Assembly (NCBI RefSeq): GCF_050717545.1
Contig: NZ_JBOITN010000017.1
Location: forward strand, 132,369 to 196,368
Direction: 5' to 3'
DNA length: 64,000 nucleotides
Origin: Clostridium_AD sp050717545
GTDB lineage: Bacteria; Bacillota; Clostridia; Clostridiales; Clostridiaceae
A program made the position numbers and the translations under genes. The notes under the pieces are model-generated. The model was not told the origin of the DNA, made no database searches, and was given only the letters and a program-made list of their open reading frames with translations. Of the stretch, positions 7,110-15,197 are shown in pieces; positions within the stretch are counted from its first letter, which is position 1, and each line of letters starts with the position of its first letter.

Positions 7110-8049
7110 CCATCTGGCAGAAACGGGAGACTGTATATTATGTTCGCAGCTTGCAGGTGAAGATTTCTGCGACTGCTGTAACTTTAATGGAGTCTGTATT
7201 TACCAAGAATATGCTACAAACAACTACAAAGCTAAGGAGAGTAGGAAATATTATAATTGCAAAATATTAGAGAAAAACAAATTCGAGGATAATCTTCTTA
7301 TATTGACTATTGCCGCAAGTGATAAATTGGTAAGTGAACTGGTTCATCCTGGAAGCTATATTTTTGTGCGAAAGCCCAGCGCTGAGGCAAGGTTCGATAC
7401 TCCAATATCAATATTGGATACAGACACGAAAAGCAATACAATAACTATAGCTATAGAACTTAAAGGTGTTAAAACAAAGGCATTAGATGTTTTAAAGACA
7501 GGTGAGGAATTACTTGTGAAAGGTCCATTTTGGAATGGTACTATGGGTCTCAAAAACATATATGAAACTAAAAATAGTAAATGCTTAATTGTAGCTAGAG
7601 GTATAGGTCAAGCACCGATGATCCCGGTACTTAAATATCTACACTCAAATAATAATGAAATTACTGTTGTACTTGATAATTCACCTTTTAAAAGAAGCTT
7701 TACTAGTGAGTATTTACAAAAGTATGCGTCTAAAGTAATAGAGTGTACTACTATTGATAATGGGAAAATAACACCGGGATTTAACGATGTATTGAAAGAT
7801 ATTATTAGTAATAATAATATAACATTAGTTAACTGCGATGCCGCAGACGTTCTAAATTATGAGCTTATGAAGGTCGTAGAGGAGGCTGACAAGAATATTA
7901 AATACGCTTGTTGTAATAATGCTAAAATGTGTTGTGGAGAAGGGGTATGCGGATGTTGTACAAGGGTAAATAATGATCTTAAATTAAGGCGGCTCTGCAA
8001 GATGCAGACAGAACCTAAATATGTATTGGAAGGGAGGAGAATATTTTGA
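7102..8049 (+). CDS. Main part of interrupted sulfide/dihydroorotate-dehydrogenase-like FAD/NAD-binding protein
   Basis: Electron-transfer subunit resembling PyrK and sulfide dehydrogenase beta chains. Order in the product: cysteine-rich start CPCHLAETGDCILC with later FCDCC and CIYQE, a ferredoxin-reductase FAD domain, an NAD-binding domain (ARGIGQAP), and a C-terminal 2Fe-2S motif of the CGEGVCGCC type. Only codons after 15 are here; codons 1-15 are at 1687. The frame is open back to a TTG at 7087, but no ribosome binding site precedes it. The five codons from 7087 to 7101 belong to the element. Joined, the protein has 330 residues. It overlaps the next gene by 4 bases, so the two are co-translated. 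The oxidised substrate is not known. Confidence 0.88.
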   Translation, partial: CPCHLAETGDCILCSQLAGEDFCDCCNFNGVCIYQEYATNNYKAKESRKYYNCKILEKNKFEDNLLILTIAASDKLVSELVHPGSYIFVRKPSAEARFDTPISILDTDTKSNTITIAIELKGVKTKALDVLKTGEELLVKGPFWNGTMGLKNIYETKNSKCLIVARGIGQAPMIPVLKYLHSNNNEITVVLDNSPFKRSFTSEYLQKYASKVIECTTIDNGKITPGFNDVLKDIISNNNITLVNCDAADVLNYELMKVVEEADKNIKYACCNNAKMCCGEGVCGCCTRVNNDLKLRRLCKMQTEPKYVLEGRRIF

Positions 8050-9323
8050 AGGTGATTATAATTGGTGGTGGGTGGTCTGGTTGCAGCGCAGCAATCACAG
8101 CAAAAAAAGCAGGAGCAGAGGTATCATTATATGAAAAAACAGATATGCTTTTAGGGCTTGGAAATGCAGGCGGCATAATGAGAAATAATGGAAGATATAC
8201 TGCGGCAGAAGAATTAATAGCACTAGGCGCAGGTGATTTAATACATGTGACTGATGAGAACAGCAGACATAAAAACATTGATTTTCCAGCGCATAAAAAT
8301 GCTTGGCTTTACGATGTAAATAAAATTGAACCAGCTGTGGTAAAATGTTTAAAAGCGATGGATATAGAATTAAACATGATAACAAGAGTAGTAGATGTTG
8401 AAAAAGAAGGCAATACCATAAAAGGAATATATTTATCAGATGGCAAGTATGTTGAGGCAGATATATTTATAGAAACCACAGGGTCAACAGGTCCAATGGG
8501 TAACTGCTTAAAATATGGTAATGGTTGCTCAATGTGTGTATTAAGGTGTCCAGCTTTTGGGCCAAGAGTAAGCATAAGTTACAGAGCTGGTGTCGAAGAC
8601 CTAAAAGGAGAAAGAGAAGAAGATGTTTATGGAGCTTTTAGTGGTTCATGTAAATTAGCTAAGAGTTCTTTAGGAGAAGAGGTTAAGCGGAAACTTGATG
8701 AAATAGGAGTAGTCGTTTTAAAAGTGCCGGAGGAAGATGTTAATCTAGATAAGCTTAAAGTTAAGGTGTGCCAGCAATATGCTCTAAAGGAGTTTGCAGA
8801 AAATATGATTTTACTAGATACGGGTGATGCAAAACTTATGACTTCATATTATCCTTTAGATAAGTTAAGGAAAATAGAAGGACTTGAAAATGCAAAATAT
8901 ATAGATCCAATTGCAGGGGGAAAGGGAAACTCTATAAGATATTTATCAGTGGCCCCAAGAACAAACAGTATGAAGGTCGTAGGGCTGGATAATTTGTTTT
9001 GTGCAGGTGAGAAGTCTGGTTTATTTGTAGGCCACACAGAAGCCATGGTAACGGGAGCACTAGCGGGGCACAATGCAATAAGAAATTATTTAGGAATGCC
9101 TCTTTTGATATTACCAAGGACCCTTGCCGTTGGGGATATAATAGCTTATGCAAATGAAAAAATGAAGTCTAAGGAGGGAAGGAGAAATAGATATACTTTT
9201 GCTGGAGCTGAGTATTTTAATCGGATGCAGGAACTTGGACTTTTTACTTTAGACAAGGGTGAGATTAAGGGGAGAGTTGAGAAATTAAATTTAACTGATA
9301 TATTTAATGAAAAACTTATATAA
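8046..9323 (+). CDS. FAD-dependent oxidoreductase, partner of the interrupted gene
   Basis: A 425-residue flavoprotein with an N-terminal Rossmann motif (IIGGGWSGCSAA) and a C-terminal FAD contact region (NLFCAGEKSG). A cysteine cluster CSMCVLRC lies near residue 160, suggesting a metal or redox site. It starts with TTG at 8046 inside the TTGA that ends the upstream gene, so translation is coupled. The pair looks like a two-subunit NAD(P)H-linked dehydrogenase. If the upstream gene is interrupted, expression of this one may also be reduced because the terminator at 1740 and the lost promoter link separate it from the host promoter. The substrate cannot be inferred. Confidence 0.75.
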   Translation: MKVIIIGGGWSGCSAAITAKKAGAEVSLYEKTDMLLGLGNAGGIMRNNGRYTAAEELIALGAGDLIHVTDENSRHKNIDFPAHKNAWLYDVNKIEPAVVKCLKAMDIELNMITRVVDVEKEGNTIKGIYLSDGKYVEADIFIETTGSTGPMGNCLKYGNGCSMCVLRCPAFGPRVSISYRAGVEDLKGEREEDVYGAFSGSCKLAKSSLGEEVKRKLDEIGVVVLKVPEEDVNLDKLKVKVCQQYALKEFAENMILLDTGDAKLMTSYYPLDKLRKIEGLENAKYIDPIAGGKGNSIRYLSVAPRTNSMKVVGLDNLFCAGEKSGLFVGHTEAMVTGALAGHNAIRNYLGMPLLILPRTLAVGDIIAYANEKMKSKEGRRNRYTFAGAEYFNRMQELGLFTLDKGEIKGRVEKLNLTDIFNEKLI

Positions 9324-9362
9324 AACTAGTATATTTTACTAATTAGTACACATAATACATTT

Positions 9363-9785
9363 ATGTGGAAAAAATTTGTTTTATATGGTGTTTTAGGTCT
9401 CTTAGTAGAGGTTTTGTGGACTGGGTTTGGATCAATGATTAAGGGCGATGTGCTCCTTAGGGGCACTACCTCTATCTGGATGTTTCCTATATATGGGCTT
9501 GCTGTATTGCTTGAACCTGTGCATTATAGGATAAAACATCTTCCGCTTATTGTGAGGGGAGGAATATACATGCTTCTTATATTTGCAGTAGAATTAGTTA
9601 GCGGACTACTGCTTAGATTGGTGTTAGGAGAGTGCCCATGGAACTATGTTAATAGAACATTATCAATATACGGAATAATTACATTGACCTATGCACCAGT
9701 GTGGTTTGCCTATGGGATTATGCTCGAGCAAGTACAGGGCATTATAAAACGTATTGAAAGAGGTCTTGGTAGTAATGCTACTTAG
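9363..9785 (+). CDS. CmpB-type putative ABC-transporter permease family membrane protein (PF06541-like)
   Basis: A 140-residue membrane protein with four predicted hydrophobic segments (about 5-25, 38-58, 65-90, 100-122) and conserved-looking WMFPIYG and SIYGI blocks. These resemble the family named putative ABC-transporter type IV. No ATPase gene is adjacent, so a transport role is doubtful. No clear ribosome binding site precedes the ATG, only 39 bases after the upstream stop. It may be the third gene of the oxidoreductase operon. Confidence 0.6.
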   Translation: MWKKFVLYGVLGLLVEVLWTGFGSMIKGDVLLRGTTSIWMFPIYGLAVLLEPVHYRIKHLPLIVRGGIYMLLIFAVELVSGLLLRLVLGECPWNYVNRTLSIYGIITLTYAPVWFAYGIMLEQVQGIIKRIERGLGSNAT

Positions 9786-9807
9786 GTTAAATTGAAGATT
9801 ATAAAAT

Positions 9808-9858
9808 AATGATGTTGCACGAAGAATGTAATATATACATTCTTCGTGCAACATCATT
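9808..9858. terminator. Bidirectional terminator, perfect 23-bp stem
   Basis: The arms at 9808-9830 and 9836-9858 are perfect complements with a 5-base ATATA loop, followed by a T-rich stretch. It lies between convergent genes and probably ends both. Confidence 0.9.
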
Positions 9859-9859
9859 T

Positions 9860-10303
9860 TTATTTGTTATGACTTGGAGTTAAGTTTACTAATAGTGAAT
9901 AAATATTTTTCTTAAGGTATATGGCACTTTGGAGTGGAATGCCAGTGCTACAAAGAATTTTAGGGGGTATTTCAATAGCTAATTCCTTAAGGGCAATGCC
10001 CTTAGGTGTTAAACTAACATATACATTACGTTCATCTACAGTATCTCTAATTCTTTTCACGAGACTCATGATTTCTAGTTTCTTTAGTAATGGGGTTAAA
10101 GTACCAGAATCAAGATGCAACTTTTTTCCCATGTCTTTGACAGTTATATTGTCTTTTTCCCATAATACTAAAAGAGAAATATATTGAGTGTAGGTTAAAC
10201 CTAATTTATCTAGGAAGGGTTTATATAACTTTGTTATCTCACGAGAACAAGCATATAAAGCAAAACACAATTGATTATCTAATTTAAGAGCGTCATAATT
10301 CAT
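9860..10303 (-). CDS. MarR/OhrR-family transcriptional regulator
   Basis: A winged-helix dimeric repressor of about 147 residues. The N-terminal helix carries LDNQLCFALYA, and this cysteine is in the position of the peroxide-sensing Cys15 of OhrR. The recognition region is KKLHLDSGTLTPLLKKLE and the wing is RDTVDERNVYVSLT. Two starts are possible: GTG at 10312, very close to AAAGGA, and ATG at 10303 with better spacing, which I prefer. No ohr gene is next to it, so the target may be itself or a distant gene. Sensing of organic hydroperoxides is inferred from the family. Confidence 0.85.
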   Translation of the reverse strand: MNYDALKLDNQLCFALYACSREITKLYKPFLDKLGLTYTQYISLLVLWEKDNITVKDMGKKLHLDSGTLTPLLKKLEIMSLVKRIRDTVDERNVYVSLTPKGIALKELAIEIPPKILCSTGIPLQSAIYLKKNIYSLLVNLTPSHNK

Positions 10304-10392
10304 CTTTAGCACATCCTTTAATTTTAAAACTAAATTTTATTACATTAGTGTTTGTTTATATTTTAATTAAAGTAAATTATATTTAATTAAAT

Positions 10393-10405
10393 TGAATACA
10401 ATTCA
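10393..10405. promoter_or_regulatory. Short inverted repeat, possible operator of the MarR/OhrR gene
   Basis: TGAAT-ACA-ATTCA lies about 90 bases upstream of the regulator start, in the 5' region of the gene. OhrR operators are AT-rich short palindromes, but this one is not a clear match. Confidence 0.25.
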
Positions 10406-10453
10406 CTTTATCATGTTGATTATTTAATTGCAAGAATAATTTTATATAAATAC

Positions 10454-10503
10454 ATTGTGACTATATTGTAATAATATCCTAGCTATTACAATATAATCAC
10501 AAT
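10454..10503. repeat. 20-bp inverted repeat with 10-base loop in the intergenic region
   Basis: The arms at 10454-10473 and 10484-10503 match at 19 of 20 positions. There is no T-run after it, so it is a poor terminator. It lies in the 306-bp gap between the regulator (minus) and the 47-residue gene (plus). It could be a protein-binding site or an RNA hairpin; otherwise the gap shows nothing recognisable. Confidence 0.55.
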
Positions 10504-10609
10504 CTTAGTTAATACAAATTTTAAATTAATTATAGGTATAATAATTATTGTATGGTGAGAAAATAGAAGAATAAATACAACATAATTTAATTTGAAAGGA
10601 GTTTTAAGT

Positions 10610-10753
10610 ATGCCTGATCATCAACATATTGGAGGTAGCAAAAATAGTAACATTGATATTAAACGTGATAATATTAAAAGTCCTAAGAAAACTAAAGGGG
10701 TTAAAGAAAAACCACCTTTATATAAAAATTTCAATGGAGAAACCCTTGAATAG
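10610..10753 (+). CDS. 47-residue basic hypothetical protein
   Basis: ATG at 10610 after a good GAAAGGAG site. The product is hydrophilic and lysine rich (MPDHQHIGGSKNSN ... KSPKKTKGVKEKPP), without a membrane segment. I do not recognise it. Size and composition would be compatible with a small spore or nucleic-acid-associated protein, but nothing in the sequence proves it. It is followed after 54 bases by another small gene. Confidence 0.5.
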   Translation: MPDHQHIGGSKNSNIDIKRDNIKSPKKTKGVKEKPPLYKNFNGETLE

Positions 10754-10807
10754 ATAATAAACCTGGATTTTTATATACATTCATAAATAGAAAGGGAGTG
10801 CGATTTG

Positions 10808-11008
10808 ATGGTAAACAAAGGGGAACAATTTATAGATGAAAGTTATAAGATAATGAAGTTTGAACGTGATATTGATAAAGTTACTGGTCAAGAGATAGGA
10901 AAAATAGAAGTTAAGGCACTTGATGGCCACAGGCAGTTTATAACTTTAGATGATAATGATGCTGATGAAATAGAAAAGTCCTTGTTTAAATATTTAAAAA
11001 TCAAATAG
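10808..11008 (+). CDS. 66-residue hypothetical protein
   Basis: Start ATG at 10808, 9 bases after GGGAG (10794-10798); a TTG at 10805 is the alternative. The product is acidic and hydrophilic (VNKGEQFIDESYKIMKFERDID ... DDNDADEIEKSLFKYLK), predicted alpha/beta, with no known domain. It is probably cotranscribed with the 47-residue gene and ends before a strong hairpin. Confidence 0.6.
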   Translation: MVNKGEQFIDESYKIMKFERDIDKVTGQEIGKIEVKALDGHRQFITLDDNDADEIEKSLFKYLKIK

Positions 11009-11073
11009 TTTGATGGATATAATGAAGAATTATATATGAAATATATAAAGGGACAAAGAATAATAAACCAAAG

Positions 11074-11119
11074 AAAAGAATAAGATATGCTCACATAAAT
11101 GAGTATATCTTATTCTTTT
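11074..11119 (+). terminator. Terminator after the small-gene pair
   Basis: A 20-bp stem (11074-11093 with 11100-11119, one G-T pair) with a 6-base loop and a T-rich right arm. Confidence 0.8.
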
Positions 11120-11226
11120 CTATTAACATGAAAATTAAGTTTAAATAAGGATGTAATTGAGGGGGATATATTGTAGAATAGTAGTTGTTATTTGAGTTTA
11201 AGAGAAATGATGTAGGAGGGGTTTGA

Positions 11227-12228
11227 ATGAAAAAGGTTGTGGTCATTTTTAATGGTGGTACAATTTCTATGAGTGTTGATCCAAGAATAAGGGCTGCTGT
11301 TCCAACTCTAAGTGGAGAAGAAATAATGTCTATGGTTACAGGAATTGAAAACTATGCACAGATAGAAGCATATACTTTTTCAAGTTTGCCAGGTCCTCAT
11401 GTAACGCCTAAGCTAATGATGGATTTATCTATTTACATACAAGAATTTTTAATTAGGGATGACATATGTGGGGTTGTAGTGACTCATGGCACTGATACAC
11501 TTGAGGAAACAGCATATCTATTACATCTGACTATTGATAGTCCAAAACCTGTAATTATTACTGGTTCAATGAGAAATAGTTCGGAACTTGGCTACGATGG
11601 GCCTGCAAATTTATCAGCTGCTATTTGTACTGCTATTTCAGATGAGGCACGTAATAGAGGGGTGCTTGTGTGTTTAAATGATGAACTTAATTGTGCAAGT
11701 GAGGTTACTAAATCACATTCGATGAATCTAAATACTTTTCAAAGTCCACAATTTGGACCAATAGGTCTCATTGATAACAACGAAGCAATATTTTACCGGG
11801 ATAGTTTAAAAAAAGAACATATAATAACGCAGACAGTAGAAACTAAAGTAGATTTAATAAAAGCTTGTGCAGGAATGGATTCAAAGTTAATTGACTTTTG
11901 CGTAAGTAGTGGCGCAAGGGGACTTGTAATTGAGGCAATGGGAAGAGGTAATATTCCGCCGGATATGGCAGAGGGAGTAAAAGAGGCTATAAAAGGTGGA
12001 GTAATAGTAGTTATTGTATCTAGATGTTATAAAGGAAGAGTGTTAGATTCTTATGGATACCCAGGAGGTGGAAAAGAACTTAGAAATGCTGGTGTGATTT
12101 TTGGAGATAGTTTGCCAGGTCAAAAAGCTAGAATCAAGCTTATGCTTGCACTTTCTAGTACATCAAATAGGGATAAAATACAATATATGTTTGAAAGTGG
12201 AAGTTATAAAAAAACGAATTTTAGATGA
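11227..12228 (+). CDS. L-asparaginase (type I/II family)
   Basis: Hydrolyses asparagine to aspartate and ammonia. The 333 residues contain both catalytic threonine motifs: NGGTIS with Thr12 near the N-terminus and T86-H-G-T-D-T91 for the second threonine and aspartate. No signal peptide is present, so it is cytoplasmic. The ribosome binding site is AGGAGGGG just before the ATG. It stands alone between two hairpin or promoter regions. Annotators would use ansA or ansB; the sequence does not decide. Confidence 0.9.
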   Translation: MKKVVVIFNGGTISMSVDPRIRAAVPTLSGEEIMSMVTGIENYAQIEAYTFSSLPGPHVTPKLMMDLSIYIQEFLIRDDICGVVVTHGTDTLEETAYLLHLTIDSPKPVIITGSMRNSSELGYDGPANLSAAICTAISDEARNRGVLVCLNDELNCASEVTKSHSMNLNTFQSPQFGPIGLIDNNEAIFYRDSLKKEHIITQTVETKVDLIKACAGMDSKLIDFCVSSGARGLVIEAMGRGNIPPDMAEGVKEAIKGGVIVVIVSRCYKGRVLDSYGYPGGGKELRNAGVIFGDSLPGQKARIKLMLALSSTSNRDKIQYMFESGSYKKTNFR

Positions 12229-12256
12229 AGAATAATTTTTAATATTCGTAATGGTA

Positions 12257-12285
12257 TTGACTCAACTATAGACTTTTGTTATTAT
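12257..12285 (+). promoter_or_regulatory. Sigma-A promoter of the purine permease gene
   Basis: TTGACT (12257-12262), 17-base spacer, TATTAT (12280-12285), about 30 bases upstream of the start codon. Confidence 0.6.
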
Positions 12286-12302
12286 GTTTGTATAACAAAC
12301 AT
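12284..12302. promoter_or_regulatory. Palindromic operator candidate overlapping the permease promoter
   Basis: ATGTTTGT-ATA-ACAAACAT is a perfect 8-bp palindrome with a 3-base centre, overlapping the end of the -10 box and reaching the ribosome binding site. A repressor bound here would block transcription start. The regulator is unknown; no purine riboswitch core is present. Confidence 0.5.
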
Positions 12303-12318
12303 TATGGAGGAGAAATAA

Positions 12319-13674
12319 ATGGAATACTTTAAGTTAAAAGAAAATGGAAGTGACGTAAAAAAAGAAGTCATTGGAGGCATAACTACATTTTTGACAATGG
12401 CATATATTATTGCAGTTAATGCAAACATATTAGGTGATCCTGCTGTAGGAATGCCAGCACCAGCAGTAGTAACAGTAACTTGTTTAACAGCAGCATTCGC
12501 TACTATCTTTATGGGCTTATACGCAAACCTTCCCTTTGCATTAGCATCAGGAATGGGACTAAATGCATTTTTTGCGTATACTGTAGTAATTGGAATGAAA
12601 GTTCCATGGCGAGTAGCTCTTGCAGCTGTATTTGTAGAAGGAATTATATTTATTATATTATCATTGTCAAATGTTAGAGAAGCTGTAGTTAACGCAATAC
12701 CGACGACTTTAAAATTGGCGGTTACAGCGGGAATTGGACTTTTTATTGCATTCATTGGTTTCGTAGACTCAGGTATTGTTGTTAGCAACGATGCAACAAA
12801 GGTTGCTATGGGTAAATTTACAAGCCCTACGGTACTAATAACTGTAACAGGTGTAATTATAATTGTAATTTTATCAAAGAAAAATATAAAAGGAGCTATA
12901 TTATGGGGAATAGTTGCAAGTACTATATTATCTTGGTTATTTGCAATAATTTCACCAGAAGTCGCAGCAACTTATAATATAAGCACACCAACGGGAATAT
13001 TTAAATTTGAATCAATATCACCAATTGCAGGTAAATTAGATTTCTCATATCTAACTGATCCCAGCAAAGTATGGGGATTTATAACAATAGTTCTAACATT
13101 CTTATTTGTAGATTTTTTTGATACTATAGGAACATTAGTAGGAGTTGCTTCAAAGGTTGGAATGGTTGATAAAGATGGTAAGGTGAAAAATGCTGGACGT
13201 GCATTGCTTGTAGATTCAGTTTCTACTACTTTGGGAGCGTTCCTTGGAACTTCAACTGTAACTACTTATGTAGAAAGTTCAGCTGGAGTTGCTGAAGGCG
13301 CTAGGACGGGACTTGCTTCAGTGGTAACTGGAATATTATTTTTAATAGCAATGTTTTTTTCACCTTTGTTCATTGCAATACCAACATGTGCAACTGCACC
13401 TGCACTGATAATTGTAGGCTTTTTCATGATGGAGAACATAGTTAAGATAGATTTTACTGATTTTACTCAGGGAGTACCTGCTTTCTTAACAATTGCTCTA
13501 ATGCCACTTACATATAGTATTGGAGATGGATTAACAATAGGAATTCTTTCTTACGCAGTATTAAACCTTATAAACAATATATTTACTAAGGATGCAAGTA
13601 AGAAAACAAAAGTTTCAGCTGTAATTTATGTTTTGGCACTCTTATTTATAATTAAATTAATTATTACTGGCTAA
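12319..13674 (+). CDS. pbuG: NCS2-family guanine/hypoxanthine permease
   Basis: A proton-coupled nucleobase transporter of the AzgA/PbuG branch. The 451 residues form 12-14 membrane helices, with the conserved GGITTFLTMAYIIAVN at the N-terminus, ASGMGLNAFFAYT in the first transport motif and the DFFDTIGTLVG block. The ribosome binding site GGAGGAG precedes the ATG. The gene has its own promoter with an overlapping palindrome, consistent with purine-responsive control. PbuG and PbuO cannot be separated here, so the symbol is tentative. Confidence 0.88.
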   Translation: MEYFKLKENGSDVKKEVIGGITTFLTMAYIIAVNANILGDPAVGMPAPAVVTVTCLTAAFATIFMGLYANLPFALASGMGLNAFFAYTVVIGMKVPWRVALAAVFVEGIIFIILSLSNVREAVVNAIPTTLKLAVTAGIGLFIAFIGFVDSGIVVSNDATKVAMGKFTSPTVLITVTGVIIIVILSKKNIKGAILWGIVASTILSWLFAIISPEVAATYNISTPTGIFKFESISPIAGKLDFSYLTDPSKVWGFITIVLTFLFVDFFDTIGTLVGVASKVGMVDKDGKVKNAGRALLVDSVSTTLGAFLGTSTVTTYVESSAGVAEGARTGLASVVTGILFLIAMFFSPLFIAIPTCATAPALIIVGFFMMENIVKIDFTDFTQGVPAFLTIALMPLTYSIGDGLTIGILSYAVLNLINNIFTKDASKKTKVSAVIYVLALLFIIKLIITG

Positions 13675-13699
13675 AAATAATTATAGAGATATTAGAAAG

Positions 13700-13744
13700 A
13701 TACTATGACATGGGAGAGAACTTATCATGCTATAGTATTTTTTT
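13700..13744 (+). terminator. Terminator after the purine permease gene
   Basis: ATACTATGACATG (13700-13712) pairs with CATGCTATAGTAT (13726-13738) with two mismatches, followed by a T-run. Confidence 0.65.
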
Positions 13745-13820
13745 ATTATTTACAAAAGTGGTGTAACAAATTTAATATCACTTGAATAACATAATATAAA
13801 AATGTAAAAAGGGTGATATT

Positions 13821-14975
13821 ATGAAAATAAATAATAGATTGTCTAATGTTGATGAATACCATTTTAAAAAAATTGATGATATAAAGAATGAATCAACACT
13901 TTTTGGTAAAAAAATAATAGACCTAAGCATTGGAGATCCAGATTTAGAAGTTCATTCAAATATTACAGATGCATTAATTGAAGGATTAAATTATCCGCGA
14001 TATAACAATTACCCTACCTATGATGGTTTAATTGAACTTAAAAAGGCAGTTAAAAAATACTATTACGATGTTTACAGTGTGAGTTTAGAGTTGGATGAAA
14101 TAATAATTCTTATAGGGTCAAAAGAAGGTATAAGCAATATTATACCGGCTGTTTGTGATGTTGGAGATTGCGTAATAGTACCTGAACCGGCATATCCTGT
14201 GTACAAAATTTGTTCCAAACTATGGGGATGCATTCCATATACTGTGCCGCTCACGCAAAGTAATGGATATATGCCAAATCTAGATATTATCCCTGAAAAA
14301 ATTGTTAACAAATGCAAGCTTATGTTTGTGAATTATCCTAATAATCCAACAGGTGCAGTAGCGAGTAGTGAGTTTTATAAACGCATTGTTAAGTTTTCTT
14401 ATGATAATAATATTGTTTTATGTAATGATTCAGCATATAATGAAATAATTCAAGTAAATAAACAACCTATTAGTCTTATGCAATATGATGTTAATAGGCA
14501 TTGCGTAGAGTTTGGAACTTTATCTAAAACTTACAATATGACAGGATATAGAATAGGGTACGCAGTAGGGGATGCTAAGGTAATAAATGCTCTACTTAAG
14601 ATAAAAAGTAATTGTGACTCCGGTCAATTTATTCCAGTTCAGAAGGCGGCTATTGCTGCTCTTAATTTAGACCGTGGCTATGTCCAAAGTACGCGAAGAA
14701 TATATGATGATAGGCGTTTAGCGGTCAAAAGTGTCCTGTTACAAAAAAACATAGATTTTTTTGATGCTGATGCTACTTTTTATTTATGGTGTAAAACACC
14801 TAAAAACTATACGACTAATGAGTTTTGCGAGGAATTATTGATTAATTATGGAATTGTGGTTACTCCTGGAAATGTTTTTGGAAAACTAGGATATGATTAT
14901 TTCCGTATTGCACTTACAAAAGATAAGCTTATTATCGAGGAAGCACTAATGGCTCTAAAAAAATATATTCGCTAA
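13821..14975 (+). CDS. PLP-dependent class I/II aminotransferase (LL-diaminopimelate aminotransferase-like)
   Basis: A fold-type I aminotransferase of 384 residues. The Schiff-base lysine is Lys236 in GTLSKTYNMTGYRIG, with the NYPNNPTG cofactor motif earlier and the C-terminal arginine in YFRIALT that binds the substrate carboxylate. The N-terminal DLSIGDPDL motif resembles DapL and related enzymes. It is a single gene with ribosome binding site AAGGGTGAT. The substrate could be diaminopimelate pathway intermediates or another amino acid; sequence alone does not settle this. Confidence 0.8.
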   Translation: MKINNRLSNVDEYHFKKIDDIKNESTLFGKKIIDLSIGDPDLEVHSNITDALIEGLNYPRYNNYPTYDGLIELKKAVKKYYYDVYSVSLELDEIIILIGSKEGISNIIPAVCDVGDCVIVPEPAYPVYKICSKLWGCIPYTVPLTQSNGYMPNLDIIPEKIVNKCKLMFVNYPNNPTGAVASSEFYKRIVKFSYDNNIVLCNDSAYNEIIQVNKQPISLMQYDVNRHCVEFGTLSKTYNMTGYRIGYAVGDAKVINALLKIKSNCDSGQFIPVQKAAIAALNLDRGYVQSTRRIYDDRRLAVKSVLLQKNIDFFDADATFYLWCKTPKNYTTNEFCEELLINYGIVVTPGNVFGKLGYDYFRIALTKDKLIIEEALMALKKYIR

Positions 14976-15127
14976 ATTATTATTGATATAATAATATTAT
15001 TGGTATAATATTAATTATATTGGAAATATTTTATTATAAGTATGAGTAATTTTAAATACATTAATTTACGGTTTACGCTGTTTTTAAAAGAAAAATCGTA
15101 ATAAAAGCATAAATTTATAATTTAAGC

Positions 15128-15157
15128 TTGAAACTTGGGTTATAGTTTATGTATAAT
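15128..15157 (+). promoter_or_regulatory. Promoter of the yicC-remA-gmk operon
   Basis: TTGAAA (15128-15133), 18-base spacer, TATAAT (15152-15157), 40 bases upstream of the first start codon. The remainder of the 222-bp gap before it holds nothing I recognise. Confidence 0.6.
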
Positions 15158-15197
15158 TATAAAGTGCTCAAAATGAACATGGAAAGGATGCGTTGTT

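Noticed and set aside
10581..10589. CATAATTTA as a sporulation promoter for the 47-residue gene
   Set aside because: It is only a few bases from the ribosome binding site, the upstream box is off by one spacing, and such motifs are frequent in AT-rich DNA.
12229..12318. Purine riboswitch before the permease gene
   Set aside because: The 90-base gap is too short and lacks the conserved core; it holds a promoter with a palindrome instead.
12282..12788. Minus-strand frame of 168 codons opposite the purine permease gene
   Set aside because: It is antisense to a well-conserved transporter and shows only composition bias (Thr/Ala/Ile rich).
13790..13798. CATAATATA upstream of the aminotransferase gene as a sigma-E/K promoter
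   Set aside because: No matching upstream box at 16-17 bases; probably chance.
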